From positions 1-64,000 of the forward strand of contig NZ_JAMGBF010000051.1 in the NCBI RefSeq assembly GCF_023516615.1: DNA of 64,000 bases. Direction: 5' to 3'. Of this stretch, positions 49,712 through 58,976 are shown in pieces; positions within the stretch are counted from its first letter, which is position 1, and each line of letters opens with the position of its first letter. The DNA comes from Streptomyces panaciradicis (GTDB lineage Bacteria > Actinomycetota > Actinomycetes > Streptomycetales > Streptomycetaceae). A program made the translations under genes and the position numbers. The notes under the pieces were generated by a model. That model did not search any database. It was not told where the DNA came from and was given only the letters and a program-made list of their open reading frames with translations.

Positions 49712-51469
49712 ATGTCGCGCACACGCTCTGTCGCCACCAGCACGCCGGCGGTCAACCGCCGTACCGTCCTCGCCGCCACCGGCGCGGCAGCCGTCTCCGC
49801 GGGCGTCGGGTTCGCCCTGCGGCCGACCGACAGCCAGGCCGCCGCCGCCACCGAGCCCCACCAGGCGGTCGTGGCGCAGTCCCGCCGGGCCGCGGCCGCC
49901 CCCCTCGCGCCCTACACCAAGGGCACCACCCTCGCGACCGTCGCCGCCCCGCGCACCAGCACGCCGTACCGCCGCCTCGGCGACGGGCCCGGCTGGAGCC
50001 GCGTGGTGCGCGGCGAGCTCGCCGCCGCCAAGTCCGGCCGCGCCGGCCGCCGTACCGCGCTCGCCGCCTTCGTGCAGCTCACCGACCTGCACCTGATCGA
50101 TGCCCAGCACCCGATGCGGCTGGAGTACCTGCGCTCCACCGACCCGCACGCCTGGCGCCCGCACGAGGCGCTGACCGTGCAGGGCGCCGTCTCCCTCGTG
50201 GAGCGGATCAACGCGCTGCGCGGCGCCCCGGTCACCGGCTCGCCGCTGCACTTCGCCATGACCACCGGCGACAACACCGACAACAACTCCCAGACCGAAC
50301 TGGAGTGGTTCCTCACCATCATGAGCGGCGGCCGGATCACCCCCAACTCGGGTGACCCGCGCCACTACGAGGGCGTCCAGAACAGCGGTCTGAAGCTGTA
50401 CTGGCAGCCCGACTCCACGGTCCGCGACGGCGACAAGCAGCTCGGCTTCCCGCACCTCGCCGGCTTCCTCGCCGCCGCCACCCGCGAGGTGCGGAGCCCC
50501 GGCCTGAACCTGCCGTGGTACTCCACCGTCGGCAACCACGACGCCATGCCGCTGGGCTGCTACGGCCACGGCGACTCCTGGCTTGCCGAGTACGCCGTCG
50601 GCGGCAAGAAGCTCATGTCGCTGTCCGCGTCCGAGGCGAAGAAGCTCCAGGACCACATCAAGAGCGGCAACGACCCCCAGGGCCACGCCTTCCGGGACCT
50701 GCTGAAGGCGCACGCCCGCGACATGCGTTCGGTCACGGCGGACGACCGGCGCGCCCCCTACACCCCGGCCGACTACCTCAAGGCCCACCTCGACCCCGCC
50801 CACCGCGGCCTGGGACCGGTCGGCCACGGCTACTCCTCCGCCAACCTCGCGGCCGGCACCCAGTACTACACCTTCCGCATCGCCGACGACGTCATCGGCA
50901 TCAGCATCGACACCACCGACCCCGGCGGCCACTACGAAGGGTCCATCGGGACGGCCCAGTTGAACTGGCTGGACAGGCAACTGCGGGACAACAAGGACTC
51001 GTACGCGATCGTCTTCAGCCACCACACCAGCAAGACGATGACCAACACCGGCCACGCCGACCCCTCCCGGCCGAACGAGCGCCGCCACAACGGCCAGGAG
51101 GTCCTCGCCCTCCTCGGCCGTCACGCCAACGTGCTGGCCTGGGTCAACGGCCACATCCACCGCAACGACATCACCCCGCACGCGACCTCGGGCGGACGCT
51201 CCTTCTGGGAGATCTCCACCGCCTCGCACGTCGACTACCCGCAGCTCGCCCGCGTGATCGAGATCGCCGACAACAAGGACGGCACGCTCTCGCTGTTCAC
51301 CACGCTGGTGGAGTCCGCCGCCCCGCACCGCACCGACTTCTCCGACCTCACCCAGACCGGCCTGGCGGCTCTCTACCGCGAGCTGTCCTACAACGCCCCC
51401 GGCGCCAACAAGACGCTCGGCGGCGGCGCTGGCGACCGCAACACCGAACTCGTCCTCAAGAAGGGCTGA
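49712..51469 (+). CDS. Tat-exported metallophosphoesterase
   Basis: This 585-aa metallophosphoesterase has a Tat signal with Arg16-Arg17 (NRRTVLAATG) and a cleavage zone near DSQAAAA. The calcineurin-like metal ligands are complete: FVQLTDLHL, TTGDNTDNN, VGNHDA, FSHHTSK and VNGHIHRND. It is a secreted or cell-wall enzyme of the Streptomyces TIGR03767 type. It stands alone after a 245-bp gap that contains the possible PHO box; a hairpin follows. Confidence 0.9.
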   Translation: MSRTRSVATSTPAVNRRTVLAATGAAAVSAGVGFALRPTDSQAAAATEPHQAVVAQSRRAAAAPLAPYTKGTTLATVAAPRTSTPYRRLGDGPGWSRVVRGELAAAKSGRAGRRTALAAFVQLTDLHLIDAQHPMRLEYLRSTDPHAWRPHEALTVQGAVSLVERINALRGAPVTGSPLHFAMTTGDNTDNNSQTELEWFLTIMSGGRITPNSGDPRHYEGVQNSGLKLYWQPDSTVRDGDKQLGFPHLAGFLAAATREVRSPGLNLPWYSTVGNHDAMPLGCYGHGDSWLAEYAVGGKKLMSLSASEAKKLQDHIKSGNDPQGHAFRDLLKAHARDMRSVTADDRRAPYTPADYLKAHLDPAHRGLGPVGHGYSSANLAAGTQYYTFRIADDVIGISIDTTDPGGHYEGSIGTAQLNWLDRQLRDNKDSYAIVFSHHTSKTMTNTGHADPSRPNERRHNGQEVLALLGRHANVLAWVNGHIHRNDITPHATSGGRSFWEISTASHVDYPQLARVIEIADNKDGTLSLFTTLVESAAPHRTDFSDLTQTGLAALYRELSYNAPGANKTLGGGAGDRNTELVLKKG

Positions 51470-51485
51470 CACCCACCGGCATACG

Positions 51486-51522
51486 AGGAGGGGCCGCCCG
51501 GCGGTCGCCGGCGGCCCCTCCT
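51486..51522. terminator. terminator after the phosphoesterase gene
   Basis: AGGAGGGGCCGCC and its complement GGCGGCCCCTCCT flank an 11-nt loop that can itself pair. Lies between two convergent genes. Confidence 0.8.
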
Positions 51523-51553
51523 CTCCCCTCCTGATACCGGCCCCGGTCCGTCA

Positions 51554-52600
51554 CTACCGGGGCAGCACCACGACATAGGCGGCCGGGTCCCGGTCGCCGG
51601 AGGCCATCAGCGCCGTGCGGACCACCGCCGCCTGCTGCTCCATCGTGTCCCGCAGCTTGCGCGGGGTGATGTGGACGACCGTGATGCCGAGCCGCTCCAG
51701 GGTCTCCCGCTTACGGGCGTACTCCGACCACATCGCGTCCTCGTCCTGGCGCGGGGCGCGGGTGTCCAGCTCCACGGCCACCGCCTGCTCCGGCCAGTAC
51801 GCGTCCAGGCCGCCCAGATGCGGGCCGCCGGGCAGGCGCAGGTCGACGTTCCACACCGGGTCGGGCAGGCCGTGCTCCCGGACCATGCGGTACAGGCGGT
51901 CCTCCGCGATCGCGCGCCCCTCCGCGAGCAGCGAGTCCACCGCGTCCACCACGTGCGGCCGGCTCAGCAGCTTGGCGTTGTTCAACTCCCGCACCACCGA
52001 AGCCGGTTCGCAGTGCCCGCCGCGCACCGCCTCGGTCAGCAGCCGGCGCACCACGCCCGCGTCCGACAGCTCGGACACCGCGTCGGCCAGCGCGCGCGGC
52101 ACCGGGGCGACGGGAACTCCCGTCACCGCCTCGGGAGTCGGCAGGGCCGGTGTGCGCACGATCCGCGCGCAGCCCGTCGAGCGCAGCCGGCGCAGCCGGG
52201 GCACCAGGACGTCGATCCTCTCGATCGACGGCAGCGGGGGCGCGGACGTGAAGCCGTGCAGGGTCAGGGCCGCCAGCCCCGTGATCATCGCCTCCGGGTA
52301 CACCGAGCGGCGCGGGTCGTCCGCCGCCGGCTGGGCGGGCACCCCGGGGGCCGACTCCCGCGCCGCGTAGGTCAGCACCGCGTGCAGCCGCTCCTCGCCG
52401 GTCGGCGGGCCCGGGTGGAGCAGGAAGACGCCCGGGAGGAACTGCTGCCAGGCGCCGCCGGGGCGGCACCGCTCGTTGATCTCCGCCGACGTCACGCCCT
52501 GGGCGCGCAGTTGGGCCGTGGTCAGGACGCGGCGGTGCACTTCGGTCAGGTGGCGGAGGGTGTGGGGGGAAGCCGGGGGGAGCGGCGTGTTGTGGTTCAT
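51554..52600 (-). CDS. DUF559 domain protein with AbiEi-like N-terminus
   Basis: The protein has 348 aa. The N-terminus has a winged-helix-like segment (TTAQLRAQGVTSAEINERC, then WQQFLPGVFLLHPG) as in AbiEi-type antitoxins. The C-terminus is a DUF559-type PD-(D/E)xK fold: GLDAYWPEQAVAVELD, then YARKRETLERLGITVVHIT. No toxin partner is adjacent. ATG 52600 is preferred though its RBS is weak; the frame extends back to a TTG at 52669. A GTAAC-N4-GTTAC palindrome lies 32 bp upstream. Confidence 0.8.
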   Translation of the reverse strand: MNHNTPLPPASPHTLRHLTEVHRRVLTTAQLRAQGVTSAEINERCRPGGAWQQFLPGVFLLHPGPPTGEERLHAVLTYAARESAPGVPAQPAADDPRRSVYPEAMITGLAALTLHGFTSAPPLPSIERIDVLVPRLRRLRSTGCARIVRTPALPTPEAVTGVPVAPVPRALADAVSELSDAGVVRRLLTEAVRGGHCEPASVVRELNNAKLLSRPHVVDAVDSLLAEGRAIAEDRLYRMVREHGLPDPVWNVDLRLPGGPHLGGLDAYWPEQAVAVELDTRAPRQDEDAMWSEYARKRETLERLGITVVHITPRKLRDTMEQQAAVVRTALMASGDRDPAAYVVVLPR

Positions 52601-52631
52601 GGCGAGGAGGTTCCCGCGCCTGGCGCCCCCC

Positions 52632-52645
52632 GTAACCGCTGTTAC
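52632..52645. promoter_or_regulatory. short palindrome upstream of the DUF559 gene
   Basis: GTAAC-CGCT-GTTAC, perfect arms, 32 bp before ATG 52600. Could be an operator; no known match. Confidence 0.4.
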
Positions 52646-52714
52646 ACGCCCGTCGACAAATACGGACAAGGCCGCACTAAAGGACGGGTGTTCGGATGCC
52701 GAGTAGGGACGGAA

Positions 52715-52748
52715 AACCCCTGGTCCGTTCGGGTGTGGACCAGGGGTT
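52715..52748 (-). terminator. terminator after pepN copy 2
   Basis: A perfect 12-bp stem, AACCCCTGGTCC/GGACCAGGGGTT, with a 10-nt loop, 60 bp past the pepN stop. Confidence 0.85.
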
Positions 52749-52807
52749 ACGGCTGTGATTGCCTGAATTCCGTAACGGTGACCGAGCGGGCAAGCTCAGG
52801 CCAACGA

Positions 52808-55387
52808 TCAGCCTTCGTCCGCCGCCGCGTCGCACGCCTGTCCGCGCAGCGCCCGCGCCAGGTCGTCCCGCGCCTCCAGCACCAGCCGGCGCAGGGCGGG
52901 CGCGGACTCCTCGTGGGCGGCGAGCCAGGCGTCCGTCGCGTCCAGCGTGGCCTGCGAGTCCTGCAGCGCCGGGAACAGACCCCGGACCACGTCCATGCCG
53001 ATCTGGATCGACCGCTCCTGCCACACCCGCTCGATGACCTCGAAGTACTTCGACGCGTACGGCGCGGTCAGCTCCCGCTGCGAGGGCTGGCCGAAGCCCG
53101 TGATCGTCGCCTCCACCAGCGCGTTGGACAGCGCGTCGGACTCCACCACCTGGGCCCACGCCTGCGCCTTCACCGCCTCCGAGGGTCGCGCCGCCAGGCA
53201 GCGCACCTGGTGCCGCTTGCCCGACGCGGTGTCGTCGCGGGCCAGTTCGGCGGCGAGGACCGTCTCGTCGGCGGCGCCGTGCGCCGCCAGCGGCTCCAGG
53301 AACGCCCAGCGCAGCTCCTGGTCGACCTCCAGCCCGTCGATCGTCTCGGTGCCCTCCAGCAGGCCCCGCAGCAGCCGCAGATCGTCCGGCGCCGATGCCA
53401 CCGTCGCCAGGAACCGCGCCCACGCCAGCTGCTGCTCGCCGCCCGGACCGGCCGCCCGCAGCTCGCGCAGCGCGCCCTCGGCCAGCAGCAGCCCGCCCCT
53501 CTCCCGCCACGCCGGAGCCGCGTAGTGGACCAGCGCGGAGTTCGCCCAGGCGTGCAGCATCTGCAGTACGCCGATGTCCGACTCGCGCCCCGAGAAGCGC
53601 AGCACGATCCCGATGAACTCGCGGGCCGGCAGCAGCGCGTCCCGGGTCATGTTCCACAGTGCCGACCAGCACAGGGCGCGGGCCAGCGGGTCCGTCATCG
53701 CACCCAGGTGCTCGCGCAGGGTGGCCAGCGAGGTCTCGTCGAAGCGGGTCTTGCAGTACGTCAGGTCGTCGTCGTTGACCAGCACCAGCTCCGGCGCCTC
53801 GGCGCCCGCCAGTTGCGACACGACCGTACGCGCGCCGTCGACGTCCACCTCGGCGCGCGCGTACCGCTCCAGCGCGCCCTCGGAGGTGCGCCGGTACAGG
53901 CCCACGGCCACCCGGTGCGGCCGCAGCTCGGGGTGCGACTCCGCCGCCTCCTGGACCACGGCGAGCTCGTCGACCCTGCCCTCGGCGTCCAGCAGCACCT
54001 GCGGCGTCAGCGAGTTGACCCCGGCCGCCTGCAGCCACGAGCGCGCCCACGCACCCATGTCCCGGCCGCTGGTCTCGCCCAGCACCGACAGCAGGTCGCC
54101 CAGGCGCGTGTTGCCGTACGCGTGCCGCTTGAAGTAGCGCCGGGCGCCCTCCAGGAACGCGTCCTGGCCGACGTACGCCACCAGCTGCTTGAGCACCGAG
54201 GCGCCCTTGGCGTAGGTGATGCCGTCGAAGTTGAGCTTCGCGTCCTGCAGGTCGCGGATGTCGGCGGTGATCGGGTGCGTGGAGGGCAGCTGGTCCGCGC
54301 GGTAGGCCCACGCCTTGCGGCGGTTGGCGAAGGTGATCCAGGCGTCCTTGAACCGGGTCGCGCCGACGTTGGCGAAGGTGCCCATGAAGTCCGCGAAGGA
54401 CTCCTTCAGCCACAGGTCGTCCCACCACACCATGGTGACCAGGTCGCCGAACCACATGTGCGCCATCTCGTGCAGGATCACGTTGGCCCGGGCCTCGTAG
54501 GAGGACCGGGTCACCTTGCCGCGGAAGATGTACTCCTCGCGGAAGGTCACCAGCCCCGGGTTCTCCATCGCGCCGAGGTTGTACTCGGGCACGAACGCCT
54601 GGTCGTACTTCCCGAAGGGGTACGGGTAGTCGAAGTGCTCGTGGAAGAAGTCCAGGCCCTGCTTGGTGACGAGGAAGACGTCGTCGGCGTCGAAGTAGGG
54701 GGCCAGCCCCTTGCGGCACATCGCGCCGAGCGGGATGTCGAGGCGGGTGCCGTCGGGCAGCGTGCGCGCGTAGGAGTCCGTGACGTAGTGGTACGGCCCC
54801 GCCACCACGCAGGTGATGTACGTCGAGATCGGCTTCGTCTCCGCGAACCGCCAGATCCCGTCGGCGAGTTCGCCGGCTCCGTTGCTCCACACCGTCCAGC
54901 CCTCGGGCGCCCGCACCTCGAAGCGGAACGGGGCCTTGAGGTCGGGCTGCTCGAAGTTCGCGAAGACACGGCGCGCGTCGGCCGGCTCGTACTGGGTGTA
55001 GAGGTAGACCTCGCCGTCCTCGGGGTCGACGAAGCGGTGCATGCCCTCGCCGGTGCGCGAGTAGGCGCACTGCGCGTCCACGATCAGCTCGTTCTCCGCG
55101 GCCAGGTCCTCCAGCAGGATGCGGGAGCCGTCGAAGACCTGACCGGCGTCGAGGTCCTTGCCGTTGAGTGAGACGGAGGTCACACCCGGCGCGATCAGGT
55201 CGGCGAAGGTGGCGGCTCCGGGCTCGTTGCAGCGGAACCGGATGGTGGTGACCGAGCGGAAGGTGCGCGGCTCCGCGTCCGTCCCGCCCACGGCCGACCG
55301 CAGGTCCAGGGACACCTCGTACCCGTCGACGGACAGCAGGGCGGCCCGCTCCCGGGCCTCGTCACGGGTCAGATTCTCACCGGGCAC
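52808..55387 (-). CDS. pepN: aminopeptidase N (M1 family), copy 2
   Basis: This 859-aa M1 aminopeptidase is a paralogue of the 37760-40330 gene. Zinc site His306/His310 (HEMAH) and Glu329 (KES); GAMEN at 272-276. It differs from copy 1 around the active site (MVWWDDLWLKESFADFM), so specificity may differ. GTG 55387 has GAGGGAG upstream. It is divergent from a DsbA-like gene, with 153 bp between. Confidence 0.94.
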   Translation of the reverse strand: MPGENLTRDEARERAALLSVDGYEVSLDLRSAVGGTDAEPRTFRSVTTIRFRCNEPGAATFADLIAPGVTSVSLNGKDLDAGQVFDGSRILLEDLAAENELIVDAQCAYSRTGEGMHRFVDPEDGEVYLYTQYEPADARRVFANFEQPDLKAPFRFEVRAPEGWTVWSNGAGELADGIWRFAETKPISTYITCVVAGPYHYVTDSYARTLPDGTRLDIPLGAMCRKGLAPYFDADDVFLVTKQGLDFFHEHFDYPYPFGKYDQAFVPEYNLGAMENPGLVTFREEYIFRGKVTRSSYEARANVILHEMAHMWFGDLVTMVWWDDLWLKESFADFMGTFANVGATRFKDAWITFANRRKAWAYRADQLPSTHPITADIRDLQDAKLNFDGITYAKGASVLKQLVAYVGQDAFLEGARRYFKRHAYGNTRLGDLLSVLGETSGRDMGAWARSWLQAAGVNSLTPQVLLDAEGRVDELAVVQEAAESHPELRPHRVAVGLYRRTSEGALERYARAEVDVDGARTVVSQLAGAEAPELVLVNDDDLTYCKTRFDETSLATLREHLGAMTDPLARALCWSALWNMTRDALLPAREFIGIVLRFSGRESDIGVLQMLHAWANSALVHYAAPAWRERGGLLLAEGALRELRAAGPGGEQQLAWARFLATVASAPDDLRLLRGLLEGTETIDGLEVDQELRWAFLEPLAAHGAADETVLAAELARDDTASGKRHQVRCLAARPSEAVKAQAWAQVVESDALSNALVEATITGFGQPSQRELTAPYASKYFEVIERVWQERSIQIGMDVVRGLFPALQDSQATLDATDAWLAAHEESAPALRRLVLEARDDLARALRGQACDAAADEG

Positions 55388-55540
55388 GGGCGGTACTCCC
55401 TCGACAGGTGTTCGGTATGTGGACACGGTTTCCTGCTGATCCTGCCATGCGGCCTCGGCGGCGGGCACCCGGCAAGGCCGGGAATGGGGACGGCCCCGCC
55501 CGGCGTTGATGGTTGAAACGAACACTTTCCTAGGAGAGCC

Positions 55541-56203
55541 ATGCCCGAGACCGCGAGCACCTCCGCGAAGACCCCCGTCGACTTCTGGTTCGACCCGCTG
55601 TGCCCCTGGGCCTGGATGACGTCCCGGTGGGTGCTGGAGGTGGAGAAGGTCCGCGACATAGAGGTCCGCTGGCACATCATGAGCCTGGCCGTGCTCAACG
55701 AGGACAAGCTCGACCAGCTGCCCGAGGAGTACCGGGACATGCTGGCCACCAAGGCGTGGAAGCCGGTGCGCGTGGTGACCGCCGCCTGGCAGAAGCACGG
55801 CGCGGACGTCCTCGGCCCGCTGTACACCGCGCTCGGCACCCGCATCCACAACAACGGCGAGGGCCCGACCCTCGAGGCGATCGCCGGCGCCCTCGCCGAC
55901 GTCGGCCTGCCCGCCGACCTCATCGACTACGCCGACCAGGAGGGCTTCGAGTTCGACGCCGAACTGCGCGCCTCCCACAAGGAGGGCATCGAGAAGGTCG
56001 GCCAGGAGGTCGGCACCCCCGTCATCGCGGTCCCCGGCGCCGACGGCGAGCAGATCGCCTTCTTCGGCCCGGTCGTCACCCCGGCCCCCAAGGGCGAGGA
56101 GGCCGCCCGCCTCTGGGACGGCACCCTCGCCGTCGCCTCGGTCCCCGGCTTCTACGAGATCAAGCGCACCCGCACGAAGGGCCCGGACTTCAGCAACCTG
56201 TAG
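55541..56203 (+). CDS. DsbA-family thioredoxin-fold protein
   Basis: This 220-aa DsbA-family protein has the active-site motif CPWA at 21-24, in FWFDPLCPWAW: one catalytic Cys, since the second Cys of CxxC is Ala. The fold and the later VGTPVIAV cis-Pro loop match DsbA and mycothiol-dependent reductases. Cytoplasmic, with no signal peptide. It is placed next to pepN on the other strand, a common actinobacterial arrangement. A one-Cys enzyme could use mycothiol instead of a second Cys. Confidence 0.85.
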   Translation: MPETASTSAKTPVDFWFDPLCPWAWMTSRWVLEVEKVRDIEVRWHIMSLAVLNEDKLDQLPEEYRDMLATKAWKPVRVVTAAWQKHGADVLGPLYTALGTRIHNNGEGPTLEAIAGALADVGLPADLIDYADQEGFEFDAELRASHKEGIEKVGQEVGTPVIAVPGADGEQIAFFGPVVTPAPKGEEAARLWDGTLAVASVPGFYEIKRTRTKGPDFSNL

Positions 56204-56214
56204 GACGCCGGGCG

Positions 56215-56421
56215 CTAGCTCTTGTCGGGCTCGGGGAACTTGGCGCCGTCCCCCCAGTCCCCGCGCCGCTGGTAGCGGCGGCAGCCCTCACGGGTGCAGA
56301 CCATGTAGGAGCCCAGGCGGAGGTGGTTCGCTATCCGCCCGCGGACGTACTCCCGCTCCGCGGGAGTGAGCGGGCGGAAGTCCTCGTAGGTCCCGCAGTC
56401 GTGGCATCGCCAGGACTCCAT
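56215..56421 (-). CDS. small Cys-pair protein of unknown function
   Basis: This 68-aa protein has two Cys pairs (CHDC near the start, CTREGC later) that can form a zinc ribbon, then a charged tail. GGAGGGGG precedes ATG 56421. It lies head-to-head in tails with the DsbA-like gene (11 bp between stops). No assigned function. Confidence 0.72.
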   Translation of the reverse strand: MESWRCHDCGTYEDFRPLTPAEREYVRGRIANHLRLGSYMVCTREGCRRYQRRGDWGDGAKFPEPDKS

Positions 56422-56512
56422 GCGTCCCCCTCCGGTTCCCGATGAAGGCTCGGTGACCGCCTCCGGCCCTGTGAGCGTAGGTTCTCGCAGGGCCGGTAGG
56501 GTACGCCCGGAA

Positions 56513-57940
56513 TCAGTCCCTTCGCGCCCGTTTCCGGGCCTGCGCCAGCCTCTCCAGGTGGTCTTCGAACTCCTTCGCGTAGTACGCCGCCCGGGACGGG
56601 TCCGGTTCCACCACCGTCGTCGGTTCGGTCCACGTCGTGGTGTCGAGGGTCACCCCGTAGCGCGCGGCCGCCGCCAGGACCGCGCCGCGGGCGCCCACTT
56701 CGCCCTCGATCACCCGCAGCGGGCGGCCCAGGACGTCCGCCAGCAGCCGCATCCACGCGGGGCTGCGGGTGCCGCCCCCGCAGACGGCCAGCGTGCCGGT
56801 CAGGCCGGCCGCCTTCAGGCAGTGCCGGGCCGCGAACCCGATGCCCTCGCAGGTCGCGCGGATCAGGTCGGCCTTCGTCGACTCCAGCGACACCCCGGTC
56901 AGTTCGGCGCGCAGCCGGGGCTCCACGAACGGCGCCCGCTCCCCGGACGGGGCGAAGTACGGCAGGACCCGCACCCCGTGCGCGCCCGGCGGCGTCTCGG
57001 CGAGCAGGGCGTCGACCTCCTCGTGGGCGACGCCGGTCGTCGTCAGCACCCAGTCCAGGGCCGCCGTACCGACCATCGCCGGCATCGCGCGCAGCCAGTA
57101 CCCGGGACGGTCGGTGCTGATGTACAGGCCGGCCGGCTCACCGGTCAGGTCGAGGTCGGTCGTCGCGACCAGGCCGGCCAGACAGGTGCCGACGATCAGC
57201 AGACCGTCGCCCGGGGAGGTCACCCCGGCGCCGAGCGCGCAGGACGGCAGGTCGTAGGGGCCGTTCGCCAGCCGCGTGCCCGCCGGGAGCCCTTCGCGCG
57301 CCTCCGCCGTGGCGACCGGGTCGCTGACGGGGGCGAGCAGACCCCGGCGGTGGGTGAGCCCGAGCAGCTCCACGACCCGGTTGTCGTAGGCGCGGGTGCG
57401 CGGGTCCAGGAACGGCATCGAGGCGTCGGACACGTCCGTCGTGGGCCGGGAGCGGCCGGTCAGCCGCTGGAAGACCATGTCCTTGCAGTAGACGGCCGCC
57501 CGCGCCGCGTCCAGCGCCTTCGGCTCGTGGCTGTCCAGCCAGGCCAGCAGCGGGCCCGGACAGCCCGGGAACATCGCGCTGCCGGTGCGCCGGAACACCG
57601 TCTCGAACGTGCCGTCCGCCAGCCACCGGTCGACCAGTTCATGGGCCCGGCCGTCCATCCAGGAGGCGGCGGCACGCACCGGGCGGCCGTCGCCGTCGAC
57701 CAGCCAGACGCCGTCGCCCTGGCCGGTCAGCCCGGCCAGGGCGACGGGTCCGGGAGCGCGGGAGGCGAGTTCCCCGAGCACGGCGAGGACCGCGGAGTAC
57801 ACCTCCTCCATGTCCTGCTCGACGACGCCCCCGTGCAGCGCCAGACCCACCGGGCGGGCGGCGACGGCCAGTTGGCGCCCCTCGTCGTCGAACGCGGCGG
57901 CCTTCACCATGGACGTGCCCACATCGATACCGACGTACAT
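56513..57940 (-). CDS. FGGY-family carbohydrate kinase (xylulokinase-like)
   Basis: This 475-aa FGGY-family kinase has the nucleotide loop GIDVGTSMVKA, LTGQGDGVWLVD in the middle, and CGGGTRSPAWMRLLADVLGR toward the end. It phosphorylates a sugar or sugar alcohol. It is the last gene of the transport/dehydrogenase operon; 13 bp after the dehydrogenase. The substrate may be a ketopentose or polyol such as xylulose, ribulose or erythrulose; not decidable here. Confidence 0.9.
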   Translation of the reverse strand: MYVGIDVGTSMVKAAAFDDEGRQLAVAARPVGLALHGGVVEQDMEEVYSAVLAVLGELASRAPGPVALAGLTGQGDGVWLVDGDGRPVRAAASWMDGRAHELVDRWLADGTFETVFRRTGSAMFPGCPGPLLAWLDSHEPKALDAARAAVYCKDMVFQRLTGRSRPTTDVSDASMPFLDPRTRAYDNRVVELLGLTHRRGLLAPVSDPVATAEAREGLPAGTRLANGPYDLPSCALGAGVTSPGDGLLIVGTCLAGLVATTDLDLTGEPAGLYISTDRPGYWLRAMPAMVGTAALDWVLTTTGVAHEEVDALLAETPPGAHGVRVLPYFAPSGERAPFVEPRLRAELTGVSLESTKADLIRATCEGIGFAARHCLKAAGLTGTLAVCGGGTRSPAWMRLLADVLGRPLRVIEGEVGARGAVLAAAARYGVTLDTTTWTEPTTVVEPDPSRAAYYAKEFEDHLERLAQARKRARRD

Positions 57941-57953
57941 CTCGCCTCCCGGG

Positions 57954-58976
57954 TCAGGTCAGACAGTGCGCCAGCGGCTCCCCGCGCACCCAGCGCGCCA
58001 CTTCCTCCGCGGCGATCCGCGCCGCCTTCTCGGCGACGGCGCGCGAGGCGCCGCCCAGGTGCGGGGTCAGCACGAGGCGCTCGGCCAGCGCGTGCAGCCG
58101 CGAGTCCGCCGGCAGCGGTTCCGTCGCGTACGTGTCCAGGGCCGCCGCCGACAGCCGTCCGCCCTCCAGCGCGTCGCACAGCGCGTCCTCGTCCAGCAGC
58201 GGCCCGCGCGCCACGTTCACCACCACCGCGCCCTCGGGCAGCAGCGCCAGCTCACGGGCGCCGATCAGGCCCCGGGTCTCGGAGGTGAGCCGGGCGTGCA
58301 GGGTGATCACCCGGGAGCGGCGCAGGAGCTCGTCGAGGGAGTGCACGCGCAGGCCGTGGATCTCGCCGCGCACGTAGGGGTCGTGGACCATCACCTGCGC
58401 GCCGAACGCGCACAGCGCGCGGGCGACCCGGCTGCCGACGGCGCCGTAGCCGACGAGCCCGACCGGCAGGTCCTCCAGCTCCAGGCCGCTGTGCTCGTAG
58501 GTGTAGTACGTCGCCCCCTGCCAACTTCCCCGCCCGGCGAGGAGGTTGTGGGCCTGGGGGATGCGGCGCAGGGCCGACAGCAGCACGCCGACGGTGAACT
58601 CGGCGGTCGCGGCGGCGTTGCGGCCGGGGGAGAAGCAGACGCGGACGTCGTGCCGCTTGGCCGCGTCCAGGTTGACGTTCACCGGCCCGCCCCGGCAGAC
58701 GACGACCAGGCGCAGGCCGGGGCAGGCGTCCAGGACGCGTTCGGTCACCGGGCCCATCTGGGTGACCAGCACCTGGGTGCCGGCCAGTGCCTCGATCAGC
58801 TCGTCCTCGGCGTCGCTCGCCTCGGTCACCTCGGCCACCGGGCCGAAGGGTTCCAGCGGCCAGCCGAGGGTCAGTTCGGCCACCTCGCAGGGCAGTTCGT
58901 CGCCGATCGCCCGCCGGATCAGCGACGGCAGGATGAAGTGGTCGCCGGCCGCCAGGACACGTACGTGTTCGCTCAT
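57954..58976 (-). CDS. D-2-hydroxyacid dehydrogenase family protein
   Basis: This 340-aa D-2-hydroxyacid dehydrogenase-family protein has an NAD loop GLVGYGAVGSRVARAL, catalytic Arg in NVARGPLLDE, Glu in YATEPLP and His in LTPHLGGAS, all in place. It reduces or oxidises 2-hydroxy/2-keto acids. Overlaps the ATPase stop by 4 nt. It probably handles an intermediate of the pathway fed by the transporter; the direction is unknown. Confidence 0.9.
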   Translation of the reverse strand: MSEHVRVLAAGDHFILPSLIRRAIGDELPCEVAELTLGWPLEPFGPVAEVTEASDAEDELIEALAGTQVLVTQMGPVTERVLDACPGLRLVVVCRGGPVNVNLDAAKRHDVRVCFSPGRNAAATAEFTVGVLLSALRRIPQAHNLLAGRGSWQGATYYTYEHSGLELEDLPVGLVGYGAVGSRVARALCAFGAQVMVHDPYVRGEIHGLRVHSLDELLRRSRVITLHARLTSETRGLIGARELALLPEGAVVVNVARGPLLDEDALCDALEGGRLSAAALDTYATEPLPADSRLHALAERLVLTPHLGGASRAVAEKAARIAAEEVARWVRGEPLAHCLT

